From positions 1-64,000 of the IMG/VR virus record IMGVR_UViG_3300032284_002843: a stretch of 64,000 nt of DNA. One strand, 5' to 3'. The notes beneath the pieces are model-generated. The model searched no databases. It was not told the origin of the DNA and was given only the letters and a program-made list of their open reading frames with translations. Position 1 is the first letter of the stretch, and each line of letters starts with the position of its first letter. The position numbers and the translations under genes are program-made. This document shows, one piece after another, positions 54,006 through 63,858 of the stretch. Source of the DNA: a virus.

Positions 54006-54978
54006 GACAAAAATTTGGGCAATAGGTCAACAATATAATTGGTTGGTATCGAATACTGCTGTAGCCAGCAGTATTGATGGACAAATATGGCAATCTATTG
54101 AATCTCCGTTTGATATATCCGATCGAGGAACATGCATCACTGCCAATAACAATAATGACTTGGTAGCTGCGAGTGCTGCTGGTAATATATCATTTTCATC
54201 TGACAAGCAAACATGGCAAAAAGGTACCATAGGAGTAGAAAATTTCTATGTTGCCGGAACTGTGTGTACTGATAAAATGATAGCTGTTGGTCGCCGCTAT
54301 TACACAGTTGAACAAGATAATTACCCAGTTGGATCAGAAATAGCTCAAATTTTCAACAGCCTTACAGGCGAGCCCGACACCTGGGCAATGATTTTCAGCA
54401 GCCCATACAATCCAAGTGGTCTAAACAACATAAAGTTTTTTCCAAATGCACAAATTGACACAAATACCTTATCAGACGTTGTAGTGATTGTAGGCGATAA
54501 ATTTGGCACTCCGTTCCTTTGTTATAGCACAGACTTAGGTTTAACATTTACTGAGATTTTTATTCCTGCTACATTCAATTATCCATTTTGGGATGTTGAG
54601 TATGACGAGTCTAATCATCTTTGGTATTTTGCCACAAATGGTAAAATTGCTGTTGCTAATAGTCTGCTAAATCCCCAATGGACCAATTCATCAACACTAG
54701 ATTATAATAGTCCTACCATTAAGCTAAAATTAAACCCAACGGGTCAAATGTGTGCCATTACCAAAGATTCCATTTGGTACAGTGCGAATTTAGAATCATG
54801 GCAACAATTTTCTGCAGCTGGTTATCAATGGCGCAGCATAGAATGGTTTGATAATAAATGGATAGCAGGAGCAGAAAGCACGCTTACTCAATATACATTT
54901 TTTACATCCGTTGATGGCATAAATTGGATTCCAGACAATAATGGAATTCAAATGATGAATTTTACCAAAACAAGTTAA
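54004..54978 (+). CDS. Beta-propeller-like virion protein, 324 aa
   Basis: Repeated blocks of the form S-x-D-x-x-x-W (SSIDGQIWQSIE, SSDKQTWQKG, STDLGLTFTE, TSVDGINWIPDN) are the Asp-box-like repeats of sialidase-type propellers. No catalytic motif was recognised. It probably binds a surface glycan or forms a tail component. Ribosome site absent. Expression is probably controlled by the hairpin upstream. Confidence 0.65.
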   Translation: MTKIWAIGQQYNWLVSNTAVASSIDGQIWQSIESPFDISDRGTCITANNNNDLVAASAAGNISFSSDKQTWQKGTIGVENFYVAGTVCTDKMIAVGRRYYTVEQDNYPVGSEIAQIFNSLTGEPDTWAMIFSSPYNPSGLNNIKFFPNAQIDTNTLSDVVVIVGDKFGTPFLCYSTDLGLTFTEIFIPATFNYPFWDVEYDESNHLWYFATNGKIAVANSLLNPQWTNSSTLDYNSPTIKLKLNPTGQMCAITKDSIWYSANLESWQQFSAAGYQWRSIEWFDNKWIAGAESTLTQYTFFTSVDGINWIPDNNGIQMMNFTKTS

Positions 54979-55041
54979 TTTGATTTTTTGACAAGCCAAA
55001 TACTCATAGGCATGCTTGAATTATCAGTAAGGAGATAATAC

Positions 55042-55314
55042 ATGAGCATAGGATCATTGAGTACTGCAGATAAAGCAAAACTACAACATCTAATCAACGA
55101 CGGCGTACAAGCACTTAGCGACATTGCTAATATGAAAGAAGGCTTAAAGGAAACAGTCGATGCTATAGCAGAAGAACTGGAAATTAAAAAGCCAGTACTG
55201 AACAAGGCAATTAGAATTGCTTACAAGAGAAGTCAAAACAAAGACGAGCTCAGCGCTAATAGAGAAGAGCTAGACGAAGTTGAAGAGATTCTTGCAGCAG
55301 CTGGCAAGCCATAA
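55042..55314 (+). CDS. DsbA-like double-strand DNA-binding regulator
   Basis: 90 aa. LKETVDAIAEELEIKKPVLN, then REELDEVEEILAAAGKP match the DsbA family of T4-like phages, a small helical DNA-binding protein that acts at some late promoters. AAGGAGA precedes the ATG. It is located before GalE and the polymerase. The T4-style late promoters in the window support such a role. Confidence 0.75.
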   Translation: MSIGSLSTADKAKLQHLINDGVQALSDIANMKEGLKETVDAIAEELEIKKPVLNKAIRIAYKRSQNKDELSANREELDEVEEILAAAGKP

Positions 55315-55329
55315 AAAGGCGTTATAAAA

Positions 55330-56346
55330 ATGGATAATCAAGTAGAAAATCCTTGGATATTTCTAACTGGTGCATCAGGATATATAGGAAGTCATCTCAG
55401 TGCTGAACTGAAATCTCGCACTTCCTATAATCTTATGCAAATTGATCAACGAGCAAAATTATTACCACATACTACAAGATTTTGTGATATTTTTGCCGAT
55501 GAAGATTTTGCCAGCCCGCTGGTTCTAAGTTCTATTATGCAATATCGACCAGAAACTGTAATACATCTAGCAGCCAGCAGTACCATTGGACCGGGACAAA
55601 GCGATCCCTTGAAATACTGGAAGAATAACGTATCACGTACAATAAAATTAATTCATGCCTGTGTAGATGCCGGTGTGAAAAACTTTATTTTTGCCAGCAC
55701 CAGCAGTGTATATGGCAACAACGGCACTGCAGAATCTTCTGAAATTGAACCAATAACTGCCTATGCCAGAACAAAATATGCAATTGAAATGGCGTTGGCA
55801 GATTGCTGGCACAGTCATAGACTGAATAGCTTGAGTTTTCGATTTTTCAATGCTGCCGGTGCACATCATTTTCACGACCTGGGAGAGTTGTACGGATCTT
55901 CGCATTTAGTTGCCAAAATTATGGAAGCAATTATTCACCAGAATACATTAACAGTATATGGAAGAGATTACCACACTACTGATGGTACTGCTATAAGAGA
56001 TTACACACATGTACTGGATATTGTTGACGCAATTATACTTGGTATAGAATGGCTTAAATCTGGAAAAGGATATCATAAAATAAATCTTGGCAGCGGAACT
56101 GGTTATTCAGTTCAAGAGGTAATTGATCAAACCGAACATCTATTTAATCTAGCTGTTCCATATAGATACGGGGATCGTAGAGATGGAGATAGTGAACGGC
56201 GAACAGCTAATATATCTTTGGCTAAGGAAATGTTAAATTGGACGCCAACTAGAAATCTTGATGATATCTTAAGAGATTCATATAAGTGGTATTCTAGTAA
56301 CACATACAAAGACCTATATGCAAAAAAGATATGGTATGACAACTAA
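55330..56346 (+). CDS. UDP-glucose 4-epimerase-like (GalE family)
   Basis: 338 aa SDR enzyme. FLTGASGYIGSHLSAEL is the NAD-binding GxxGxxG, FIFASTSSVYGNNG the catalytic Ser region, ITAYARTKYAIEMAL the YxxxK pair, and RFFNAAGA the family motif. It interconverts nucleotide sugars and could supply donors for the several glycosyltransferases in the window. A terminator follows the gene. Confidence 0.92.
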   Translation: MDNQVENPWIFLTGASGYIGSHLSAELKSRTSYNLMQIDQRAKLLPHTTRFCDIFADEDFASPLVLSSIMQYRPETVIHLAASSTIGPGQSDPLKYWKNNVSRTIKLIHACVDAGVKNFIFASTSSVYGNNGTAESSEIEPITAYARTKYAIEMALADCWHSHRLNSLSFRFFNAAGAHHFHDLGELYGSSHLVAKIMEAIIHQNTLTVYGRDYHTTDGTAIRDYTHVLDIVDAIILGIEWLKSGKGYHKINLGSGTGYSVQEVIDQTEHLFNLAVPYRYGDRRDGDSERRTANISLAKEMLNWTPTRNLDDILRDSYKWYSSNTYKDLYAKKIWYDN

Positions 56347-56347
56347 A

Positions 56348-56375
56348 ATTAGTGCTTGCTGCACTAATATTTTAC
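56348..56375 (+). terminator. Terminator after GalE
   Basis: Eight-base stem ATTAGTGC / GCACTAAT with a TTGCT loop, followed by ATTTTA. Downstream of the stop by 2 bases. Confidence 0.65.
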
Positions 56376-56397
56376 AATAAGTTGTTAGGAGTTAAGT

Positions 56398-59115
56398 ATG
56401 TATATTGATGCGTTTTTAGAAAGAGAAAAGAACACAATTTTAGTTGTTGAAAGAGATAAGAATGGCAAAAGAGCATTCAACAACTTTTCCACAAAATATG
56501 TTGTATATTGGCCAAGTCCCAGAGGCAAATATCCAAATATCTACGGTGAACTTTGTGAAAAATTTCAAACATCAAAAATAAAAGAGTTTCAACGTGAGGT
56601 AAATGTATTACCTAAGGTAAAACTACATGAAAGTGACATAAATCCAATTTTCCGTTGTCTATATGACAACTATAAAGGACTACCTGTTCCCAATTTGCAT
56701 GTGGCGTTCTTTGATATTGAAACTGACTTTGATCCGGCACGCGGCTTTTCAACACCCGATGACGCATTTAATCCTATCACAGCCATTTCGGTATATCTGA
56801 ATTGGCTTGATAGAAATTTTACATTGGTTATTAAACCAAAAGGCATGAGTGTAGAAGACGCACAAGCAATATGTGAAAAATTTGAAGATACTGTGCTTTG
56901 CAGTGACGAAAAAGAATTATTAGATATGTTCTTACGTCTCATTGAGGATGCAGACATAATGAGCGGGTGGAATTCAGAAGGGTTCGATATACCTTATATC
57001 CATAATCGTATCGTACAAATCCTAGGTAAAGAAGAAACTAGACGTCTATGTCTTTGGGGTAAGTTCCCTAAAAAACGTGAATATGAGGCATACGGAAGAT
57101 TAACTACAACTTACGATACAGTCGGAAGAATTCATCTAGACTATTTGCAACTTTATAGAAAGAATACATACCACGAAATGCATAGTTATAGACTTGATTT
57201 CGTAGGAGAATATGAAGTTGGTGAAAAGAAGGTTCCATATGAAGGCAGTCTAGATAGATTGTACAACAACGATTTTGCTAAATTCATTGAATATAATAGA
57301 CAAGACGTTATGCTGCTTGTTAAGATTGACAGAAAGAATAAATTCATTGAACTAGCTAACAATCTAGCACATGAAAACTGTGTGTTGCTGCAAACTACCA
57401 TGGGCGCAGTGGCTCTTATTGACCAAGCGATTGTAAACGAAGCACACGATCTGGGATTTGTTGTACCAAACAGACAACGAACCGATGATAACCGCGATGA
57501 TGAAGAAAATAAACATTCAAACAGCGTTGTTGGTGCTTATGTGGCAGATCCCAAAGAAGGTGTGCATAAATGGATAGGTGGCGTTGATATTAACAGTCTA
57601 TATCCAAGTTGTATTCGTGCACTCAACATGAGTCCAGAAACAGTAGTTGGACATATTCGTCCAGAGCATACTGAAAAGCTTATAGAAAAACGCATCAAGC
57701 TTGAAAAGAAAAGCTTTGCAGATGCATGGAATGCACAGTTCGGAACACTAGAATATTCGCAGGTAATGAATCAAGACATAACTCCTGTGACTATAGATTT
57801 TGAAGATGGTTCAGTCGTTACTGTAAGTGCCAGTGATGTTTATGATCTAGTCTTTAAATCTGGCAAGCCTTACATACTAAGTGCCAACGGTACTATCTTT
57901 ACTATGGAAAGAGATGGTATTATTCCACATTTGTTGTCCAGATGGTATGCTGAACGTAAGCAACTTCAAGCCGAAATGAAGAAATACAATGAACTTGCAG
58001 AAAATGCTCAAACAGAAGATGAAAAGAAAGAATATAAAAAGCAAGCTGCATTCTATGATCAAAGGCAGTTGATTAAAAAGATTCTTCTAAACAGCTTGTA
58101 CGGCGCCGTTGGTAATCCAGGAAGCAGATTCTTTGATCCACGTATTGCACAAAGCGTAACATTAAGCGGGCGCTGCATCGTCAAGCACATGCAAAGCAAG
58201 ATTAATGAAATTATAACAGGTGATTATAATCATCTTGGATTAGCTAATATATACGGCGATACAGACTCTGGTTATTTCTCGGCATATCCAGTAATGAAAG
58301 ATCAACCAGAGTTTTCTAATTTTGAGTGGACTAAAGAGAATGTTGTAGAGCTGTATGATCAAATAGGTAACCTAACTAATCAAAGCTTTCCTGAATTTAT
58401 GAGATCTGCATTTAATTGTCCAGAAAAGAATGGAGCTATTATTAGAGCAGCCAGAGAATTATGTGCATCAAGTGGGTTATTCATCACTAAGAAAAGGTAC
58501 GGCGTTCTTATCTATGACAAGGAAGGCAAGCGCAAAGACACCAATGGTAAAGCTGGTGAAATTAAGGCTATGGGTCTTGATCTCAAGAGATCAGATACTC
58601 CTAAAGTAGTGCAGGACTTTTTGAGTGAATTGCTAGTAGACGTATTAACGGAAAAGTCTGAAGATGAAATACAAAACAAAATCAAAGCATTTCGTAAAGA
58701 GTTCAGATCATGGCCAAGTTGGATTAAAGGATCACCAAAACGTGCTAATAAAATCACACATTTTGAAGGTTTAATGTCATCCACTCCGTCTGCTACTGTC
58801 CCAGGACATGTTAGAGCTAGTATTAACTGGAATAGTCTCAAAAAGATTTATAACGATCACTATTCTATGCCTATACAAGATGGATTTAAGGTAATTGTTT
58901 GCAAACTAAGACCTAATCCAACTGGCCTAACAAGTGTTGCTTATCCAGTTGATGAGCTTAATCTTCCAACATGGTTTAAAGAATTACCCTTTGATGACGA
59001 TGCTATGGAAGAAGCACTTATAGATAAAAAGGTCGGAAATCTACTTGGTGTGCTCAAGTGGGATCTTGACAAGAACAAAGATAACAACAGTTTTGATGAT
59101 TTATTCAAATTTTAG
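56398..59115 (+). CDS. Family B DNA polymerase (T4 gp43 type)
   Basis: 905 aa, close to the T4 length. Exonuclease motifs are FFDIETD (105-110), MSGWNSEGFDIPYI and YNRQDVMLL. Polymerase motifs are GGVDINSLYPSCIR (A), KKILLNSLYGAVGNPGSR (B) and IYGDTDSGYFS (C). The protein replicates the phage genome with proofreading. GGAG precedes the ATG. It ends with TAG three codons before a TAA and is followed by a short gene and the sliding clamp. Confidence 0.97.
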   Translation: MYIDAFLEREKNTILVVERDKNGKRAFNNFSTKYVVYWPSPRGKYPNIYGELCEKFQTSKIKEFQREVNVLPKVKLHESDINPIFRCLYDNYKGLPVPNLHVAFFDIETDFDPARGFSTPDDAFNPITAISVYLNWLDRNFTLVIKPKGMSVEDAQAICEKFEDTVLCSDEKELLDMFLRLIEDADIMSGWNSEGFDIPYIHNRIVQILGKEETRRLCLWGKFPKKREYEAYGRLTTTYDTVGRIHLDYLQLYRKNTYHEMHSYRLDFVGEYEVGEKKVPYEGSLDRLYNNDFAKFIEYNRQDVMLLVKIDRKNKFIELANNLAHENCVLLQTTMGAVALIDQAIVNEAHDLGFVVPNRQRTDDNRDDEENKHSNSVVGAYVADPKEGVHKWIGGVDINSLYPSCIRALNMSPETVVGHIRPEHTEKLIEKRIKLEKKSFADAWNAQFGTLEYSQVMNQDITPVTIDFEDGSVVTVSASDVYDLVFKSGKPYILSANGTIFTMERDGIIPHLLSRWYAERKQLQAEMKKYNELAENAQTEDEKKEYKKQAAFYDQRQLIKKILLNSLYGAVGNPGSRFFDPRIAQSVTLSGRCIVKHMQSKINEIITGDYNHLGLANIYGDTDSGYFSAYPVMKDQPEFSNFEWTKENVVELYDQIGNLTNQSFPEFMRSAFNCPEKNGAIIRAARELCASSGLFITKKRYGVLIYDKEGKRKDTNGKAGEIKAMGLDLKRSDTPKVVQDFLSELLVDVLTEKSEDEIQNKIKAFRKEFRSWPSWIKGSPKRANKITHFEGLMSSTPSATVPGHVRASINWNSLKKIYNDHYSMPIQDGFKVIVCKLRPNPTGLTSVAYPVDELNLPTWFKELPFDDDAMEEALIDKKVGNLLGVLKWDLDKNKDNNSFDDLFKF

Positions 59116-59126
59116 GAGGAAAAATA

Positions 59127-59327
59127 ATGGCATTAAAGACTAGCGCATATTCACCAGAAGAATTAAAGATTCTTGTTGACGCACTCAACAGTGCCCCGGC
59201 ATATTTGTCTAAGCGGTTTATTTTAAAGAATCTATGCGGTTGGAGCGATGAAATGATCGCATCAAATGTTAGGATGAAAAATGAAGAATTGAACATGATG
59301 CAACAAGGAGATAAGGTATGGCGATAA
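59127..59327 (+). CDS. Small hypothetical protein, 66 aa
   Basis: Starts MALKTSAYSPEELKILVDAL behind a perfect AGGAGG site. LSKRFILKNLCGWSDEMIAS looks like a helix-turn-helix-like unit, without clear family support. Located between polymerase and clamp, overlapping the clamp start by 10 bases. May be a replication accessory protein. Confidence 0.55.
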   Translation: MALKTSAYSPEELKILVDALNSAPAYLSKRFILKNLCGWSDEMIASNVRMKNEELNMMQQGDKVWR

Positions 59328-60061
59328 AAGACAATTTTAAAGACTTGACTACATATGTAGCAAGTACTGGGTTTTTTGATAAAATAAAGATTACTTCCAG
59401 CAGCAAAGAGACTCTAATAGAGTCTATGGACAAAGGCAAGGAAGTTATCCTCAAGGGGCAATTTAACAAGCCAATAGATGACTTAGAAGGAGAATTTGGT
59501 CTAAGCAACCTATCTTTGTTGCAGACCATAACAAACGACCCAGAATTTCAAGCTAAAGAAAGCACAATGACTGTTGTCTATGAAAACAAAGCCGAAGGTA
59601 AGGTTCCAACTGAACTGGCTTATGAAAATAAGAGCCACAGCCATATTAACTATAGATTTATGGCCAAACAACTGGTACCTGATCAGCCAAAGTTTAATGA
59701 ACCCAAGTGGGATGTAGTAATTGCTCCGAGTAAGAGCAATGTTCAGCAGTTTACCTGGGCAGCAAATGGTCTAGCTGCATATGAACAGTATTTTATTCCT
59801 CGCATAGTAGATGGCACTCTTAAGTTCTTTATTGGTGAAGACAGCGCTAGCACTCAACGCGGCGGTGTAGTATTTTCTACAGATAGAACAGAGAAATTTG
59901 ACGGTGATCATAAGTGGAAAATTCAATTGGTGCAATCTGTGCTAAAGATTGGAGATAGCTGTGATTGCGAAATGAGTTTTAGTTCAAAAGGTGCTATTCA
60001 AATAAAACTTGATACAGGAATAGCCACTTACAAATATATATTTCCTGCAAAATTGCGCTAA
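59318..60061 (+). CDS. Probable sliding clamp (T4 gp45 type)
   Basis: 247 aa. DDLEGEFGLSNLSLLQTITN and PEFQAKESTMTVVYENK resemble the D-L-N-G-F-L-G-I-L-S-L-V region of T4 gp45. The C-terminal IQIKLDTGIATYKYIFPAKLR matches the final clamp strands. The trimeric clamp tethers the polymerase and, in T4, activates late promoters. It is the last gene before a strong terminator. The alternative is an unrelated replication protein, but the position and motif favour the clamp. Confidence 0.75.
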   Translation: MAIKDNFKDLTTYVASTGFFDKIKITSSSKETLIESMDKGKEVILKGQFNKPIDDLEGEFGLSNLSLLQTITNDPEFQAKESTMTVVYENKAEGKVPTELAYENKSHSHINYRFMAKQLVPDQPKFNEPKWDVVIAPSKSNVQQFTWAANGLAAYEQYFIPRIVDGTLKFFIGEDSASTQRGGVVFSTDRTEKFDGDHKWKIQLVQSVLKIGDSCDCEMSFSSKGAIQIKLDTGIATYKYIFPAKLR

Positions 60062-60067
60062 TAGAAG

Positions 60068-60095
60068 AAACCCAGCTAAACAGCTGGGTTTATCT
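60068..60095 (+). terminator. Terminator after sliding clamp
   Basis: Ten-base stem AAACCCAGCT / AGCTGGGTTT with an AAAC loop, followed by ATCTTTT. Confidence 0.85.
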
Positions 60096-60124
60096 TTTCC
60101 CAATCGGATTTAAATAATCGTGAG

Positions 60125-60322
60125 ATGAGAAAAGATAGAAAAATAAAATTTTACCTTGGGGTAATTAAATCAACACTTATAAATGTAGCAAGTAAAAAGA
60201 CCTTTTGGATCTTTTTAATTACTATTCTAACCAGCTGTGGCTTAAATTTAGATGACGATTCATCTAATATCTTACAAGATATTGGACAAATCATTTTCAA
60301 AATACTGTCCAAAATAATGTGA
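60125..60322 (+). CDS. Small membrane or lipoprotein-like peptide,  65 aa
   Basis: MRKDRKIKFYLGVIKSTLIN, then a hydrophobic segment KTFWIFLITILTSCGLN with a possible lipobox (LTSC). A single TM or signal anchor followed by an Asp-rich segment and a hydrophobic end. Function unknown; a small superinfection-type envelope protein would fit. A TTTAAATA motif lies just upstream. Confidence 0.45.
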   Translation: MRKDRKIKFYLGVIKSTLINVASKKTFWIFLITILTSCGLNLDDDSSNILQDIGQIIFKILSKIM

Positions 60323-60359
60323 CATTTTTGTCATATGTTTAAAAAAATCACAAAATAAA

Positions 60360-60388
60360 TTGTAGCTTCTTGTATATGCTGTTATCAT
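60360..60388 (+). promoter_or_regulatory. Early promoter of the QueD-like operon
   Basis: TTGTAG (60360-60365), 17-bp spacer and TATCAT (60383-60388), then GGAGA 10 bases before the ATG at 60411. Confidence 0.6.
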
Positions 60389-60410
60389 CTTTACAGTGAA
60401 GGAGATAACA

Positions 60411-60839
60411 ATGCAAGGCGTAAACGACACTAAAATGATATGGGTAACCTTTCAAAAAGAAGGTATACACAAATATCCCGCTGCTAGCAGTGATCCAATG
60501 TTGGCAACAAATGATGAATATGATGTTAGCTTTTTAGGCTATCCACATAGACACATTTTTCATTTTAAAGTCTGGATTGAAGTTACGCACGACGACAGAG
60601 ATATCGAGTTTATTCAATTTAAACGTTGGTTAGAAAAGCTATATGCTGAAAAAACCCTAGCACTGGACTATAAAAGCTGCGAAATGATTGCCAATGACTT
60701 GTATGATCAGATCTCCAATAGATATCCAAATAGAGATGTATGGATCGACGTTAGTGAAGATGGTGAGAATGGTGCATTCCTTACTTGGACAAAAGATACC
60801 ACTGTTGATTTAAGCAAATTTGGAATATCAACACAGTAA
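60411..60839 (+). CDS. QueD / PTPS-like protein
   Basis: 142 aa from the ATG at 60411 (GAAGGAG site). EGIHKYPAASSDP, then FLGYPHRHIFHFKVWIEV, IEFIQFKRWLEKLY and KSCEMIANDLYDQI follow the order of the 6-pyruvoyltetrahydropterin synthase / QueD fold, with the His residues in place for zinc. Similar proteins are conserved in T4-like marine phages. QueD makes the queuosine precursor CPH4. The TGT-like gene at 62269 in the same operon supports a 7-deazaguanine pathway, but the assignment is inference. Confidence 0.6.
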   Translation: MQGVNDTKMIWVTFQKEGIHKYPAASSDPMLATNDEYDVSFLGYPHRHIFHFKVWIEVTHDDRDIEFIQFKRWLEKLYAEKTLALDYKSCEMIANDLYDQISNRYPNRDVWIDVSEDGENGAFLTWTKDTTVDLSKFGISTQ

Positions 60840-60845
60840 AGTCAT

Positions 60846-61088
60846 ATGTCCTATCAAGCTAAATGCACAATCTACAAACCTATTCCGATTTTTAAAACGG
60901 AATATAGCAGAGGTCCACTTTGGACAGAACTATTAAGATTCAACCTAGATTTTAATGACACATTTAAAGAATGGATGACAAACAACCTTAAAGGTTCATG
61001 TACAATAGTAGACTATACAGATCAAATGGCTATTCTAGAGTTTGAGCTACAGGAAGATTTTGCTTTATTCAACTTAACATGGCGGTAA
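60846..61088 (+). CDS. Hypothetical protein, 80 aa
   Basis: Starts MSYQAKCTIYKPIPIFKTEY and is beta-rich with an acidic end (AILEFELQEDFALFNLTWR). No family recognised. It lies between the QueD-like and glycosyltransferase genes and overlaps the latter by 10 bases, so it belongs to the same operon. Confidence 0.5.
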   Translation: MSYQAKCTIYKPIPIFKTEYSRGPLWTELLRFNLDFNDTFKEWMTNNLKGSCTIVDYTDQMAILEFELQEDFALFNLTWR

Positions 61089-62269
61089 AAATGAGAAAAT
61101 TAATTTATATGGGTTTGGAGTCATATGAATCAAGATATACACTTCAATTAACAGATTGGACTAAACGTGTACTTGATCGAAGAGGAGTTGATTATGTTAT
61201 TGTTCCAGGCGAGAATCTGGACAATTCTGGTGCAATCATAACAGGACAGGTTCTGGATGCACATGGTAGAAGTTATTTCTCTATGAGCCAGATGATGAAC
61301 TTGGTTAAAATGATGCGTCGCGGAGAAGTCACCGGCGAAGATGTTATATTATTTGAAGACATGTTTAGTCCTGGTATTGAGAGCCTTCCATATATTATCA
61401 ATCAGATTCCAACCCATTTACGTCCTAAAATTTATGTAAGATGTTTGGCACAGACGGTCGACCCTGACGACTTTGTTCATGTATGGAATATGGATAAATG
61501 GATGAGTCTTTATGAAAAAATGTGCAATGAATTTGTCACTGGCATATTGGCTACCAATGAAGAAATGGTAGCACATATGAAAATTGCTGGTTGGCAGGCT
61601 CCAATCTATAATATCAGCGGATTAAGTTTTGGCAAAAAAGAAGTACAAGAACGCATCGGCGGAGTAAAAAATATCAAGCCATTTGCTAACAGAACTATGC
61701 GTGTGGCATTTGCGGCTAGATTTGACCAAGAAAAACAACCTGAGTTTTTTATGGATTTAATCAGTAGAGTAAAATCTAAGAGATCTGATGTTATTTTTAG
61801 TGTATTCAGTGGTGGACCATTAAGAAGTAATGCACCCGAATCTCTATCTAGAGCACGAGCAATGGCAACAGATGGCAAACTTGAAATAAATGAAAACTTG
61901 TCTAAAAATCAGTATTATAATTTACTAAACGATACCAGAGTATTGTTTAATTGTGCATTGCAGGATTGGGTTAGTAATACCGTATCAGAAGCTGACAGTC
62001 TTGGTGCAAATGTATTATATCCTGCATATAGATCATTTCCTGAGACTTTTGCCAATGATGCTGATAGGCTTTATATTCCTTGGAGCTTAGATGATGCAGA
62101 ATCAAAGCTAAATGAATTGTTGAATAAACCACATGCTAAACAAGGTCAAATTAGCGATTGGAATGACAAGACAATTGATAGAATTATTGACATTGTAAGC
62201 GGAAATGGCCAACAATGGCTTAGAAACACCGTAGACTATAGACAACACACTAGAGTGAGCAAATATTAA
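61079..62269 (+). CDS. GT-B type glycosyltransferase
   Basis: 396 aa. The C-terminal half follows family 4: VAFAARFDQEKQPEFFMDLI, IFSVFSGGPL and LFNCALQDWVSNTVSEADSL with the Glu of the E-x7-E-like motif. The N-terminal half holds YVRCLAQTVDPDDFVHVWN. The ATG at 61091 is an alternative start. Its TAA shares a base with the TGT-like gene (TAATG), so the pair may act on the same product, possibly a modified base in DNA or tRNA. Confidence 0.75.
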   Translation: MAVKMRKLIYMGLESYESRYTLQLTDWTKRVLDRRGVDYVIVPGENLDNSGAIITGQVLDAHGRSYFSMSQMMNLVKMMRRGEVTGEDVILFEDMFSPGIESLPYIINQIPTHLRPKIYVRCLAQTVDPDDFVHVWNMDKWMSLYEKMCNEFVTGILATNEEMVAHMKIAGWQAPIYNISGLSFGKKEVQERIGGVKNIKPFANRTMRVAFAARFDQEKQPEFFMDLISRVKSKRSDVIFSVFSGGPLRSNAPESLSRARAMATDGKLEINENLSKNQYYNLLNDTRVLFNCALQDWVSNTVSEADSLGANVLYPAYRSFPETFANDADRLYIPWSLDDAESKLNELLNKPHAKQGQISDWNDKTIDRIIDIVSGNGQQWLRNTVDYRQHTRVSKY

Positions 62270-63855
62270 TGAGTAAAGCAAAAAAAGAGTTTAATTTTCA
62301 AGACCTTACAGAGAGCAACAAAGATTATGCAGTGTTCTTACCTAGCATAAGCAGTATCTATGTAAGATTTGTCAGCGGAAACTTTCTTGGTAAAAGAGAA
62401 AAGTTTCCAACGGGCCTGTCTAGAAACTGGGACGATCTTGATTTCTTACAGCAAAAAACTGACCTATTTAACTACAAATGGGCATTGTATAGTGCTGGCC
62501 ATGCAGAACATGATCTGGAAAAAACAGATGTTGTAGAATCTATGGTTCAGAAAAGAGATAGGTCTAAGACATTAATCGTAGGCGACAGCGGAGGATTCCA
62601 AATTGCTACAGGTGTTTTAAAATGGCCTTGGATCGCTAAGAAAAATCAAACCAATGATGAATGGAAAGGCGACCAGGACAAAATAAGAATGAATATTCTA
62701 CGCTGGCTAGAACACACAGCCGATTGGAGTATGATATTTGATTTTCCACCCGGTGGCATAGATAGATTTGGCTATGATGAAAAAACCGGAGAAGCATTAC
62801 ACCCAGGATTAAAGTCCTATGAAGATTGTCTAAAAGGCAGTATTGAGAATGCAGAATTCTTTATGAAACATAGAAAGCCCGGGGCAACTAAATTCCTAAA
62901 CGTGTTACAGGGTAGAAACCAGCAGGAAGGTGACGAATGGTGGGACATTTGTAAAGACTGGCCATTTGAAAGCTGGGCCTTTGCAAACATACAAGGACAC
63001 AGCTTAGCCCTAAATCTACGTCGTATTATCAAAATGCGCGACAGCAAATATCTTGAACCTGGCAGAGATTGGCTGCATTATCTTGGCAATGGCAAGATTT
63101 ATACAAGCTGTAATCTAACCAACATACAGAGATGTCTGAGAAAACATGTAAATCCAAATGTAACGCTGTCATATGATGCTGCAAGTCCATTTGTGATGAC
63201 AGCAAAAGGACAAATGTACGGCACATATGAAATCAGTCCAGAAAAGCTACGCTTCAAAGGTGGCTCTATTCCAGATGCTAAGGAATTAAAAGGCAGCACA
63301 GTATTACTCAAAGACTATGTTATTGAGCTTTTAGGTAAAAAGAATATTCAATCCAAAAATGAAAACGCCTTTAGCAGCATATTTGATTATGAAGAGTCAA
63401 AAAGACCATCTATAGTCGAATCATCGATTAGCAGGAAAATTACACTGGGAGATATCTGCGTAAAAGGCTACGAAGATGTTAATGGTAAAGAGATAGAAGC
63501 AACCATCGAAGCAATTCAGCAAGAAATGGGTATAATACAATGGGATAACTTCGAAACTAAACATAAAAAATATCCAAGCTCGCTAGATGGTCTTAGCTAT
63601 TTGCTATTGATGAACCACAACGTTGAATTGCATATTAAAGCATGTCAAGAAGCTTGCTATTGGATGGACCAACCAATTAATATATCAACGCAACACCTAC
63701 CAAGTGAGATACTTGAATTTAAAGACCTATGTTCTGATATCTTTACTAGCGAAAAACCAATGGATCTAATTGATAAAAATTGGCGTCTGTTAACAAATGC
63801 TAATGGGATGGATGCTTACAATGATTTATCTATTGATATCTTTAAAAAGGATTAA
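62269..63855 (+). CDS. tRNA-guanine transglycosylase-like (DpdA-type)
   Basis: 528 aa. IVGDSGGFQIATG (Asp106) is the TGT active-site motif. MIFDFPPGGIDRFGYDEKTG and FLNVLQGRN are the further barrel motifs, including the candidate second Asp. TGTs exchange guanine for a 7-deazaguanine in tRNA. The DpdA branch does so in DNA, giving modified phage DNA resistant to restriction. The unusual length and lack of an obvious zinc Cys cluster favour the DpdA side. Coupled to the glycosyltransferase gene. Confidence 0.78.
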   Translation: MSKAKKEFNFQDLTESNKDYAVFLPSISSIYVRFVSGNFLGKREKFPTGLSRNWDDLDFLQQKTDLFNYKWALYSAGHAEHDLEKTDVVESMVQKRDRSKTLIVGDSGGFQIATGVLKWPWIAKKNQTNDEWKGDQDKIRMNILRWLEHTADWSMIFDFPPGGIDRFGYDEKTGEALHPGLKSYEDCLKGSIENAEFFMKHRKPGATKFLNVLQGRNQQEGDEWWDICKDWPFESWAFANIQGHSLALNLRRIIKMRDSKYLEPGRDWLHYLGNGKIYTSCNLTNIQRCLRKHVNPNVTLSYDAASPFVMTAKGQMYGTYEISPEKLRFKGGSIPDAKELKGSTVLLKDYVIELLGKKNIQSKNENAFSSIFDYEESKRPSIVESSISRKITLGDICVKGYEDVNGKEIEATIEAIQQEMGIIQWDNFETKHKKYPSSLDGLSYLLLMNHNVELHIKACQEACYWMDQPINISTQHLPSEILEFKDLCSDIFTSEKPMDLIDKNWRLLTNANGMDAYNDLSIDIFKKD

Positions 63856-63858
63856 AAG

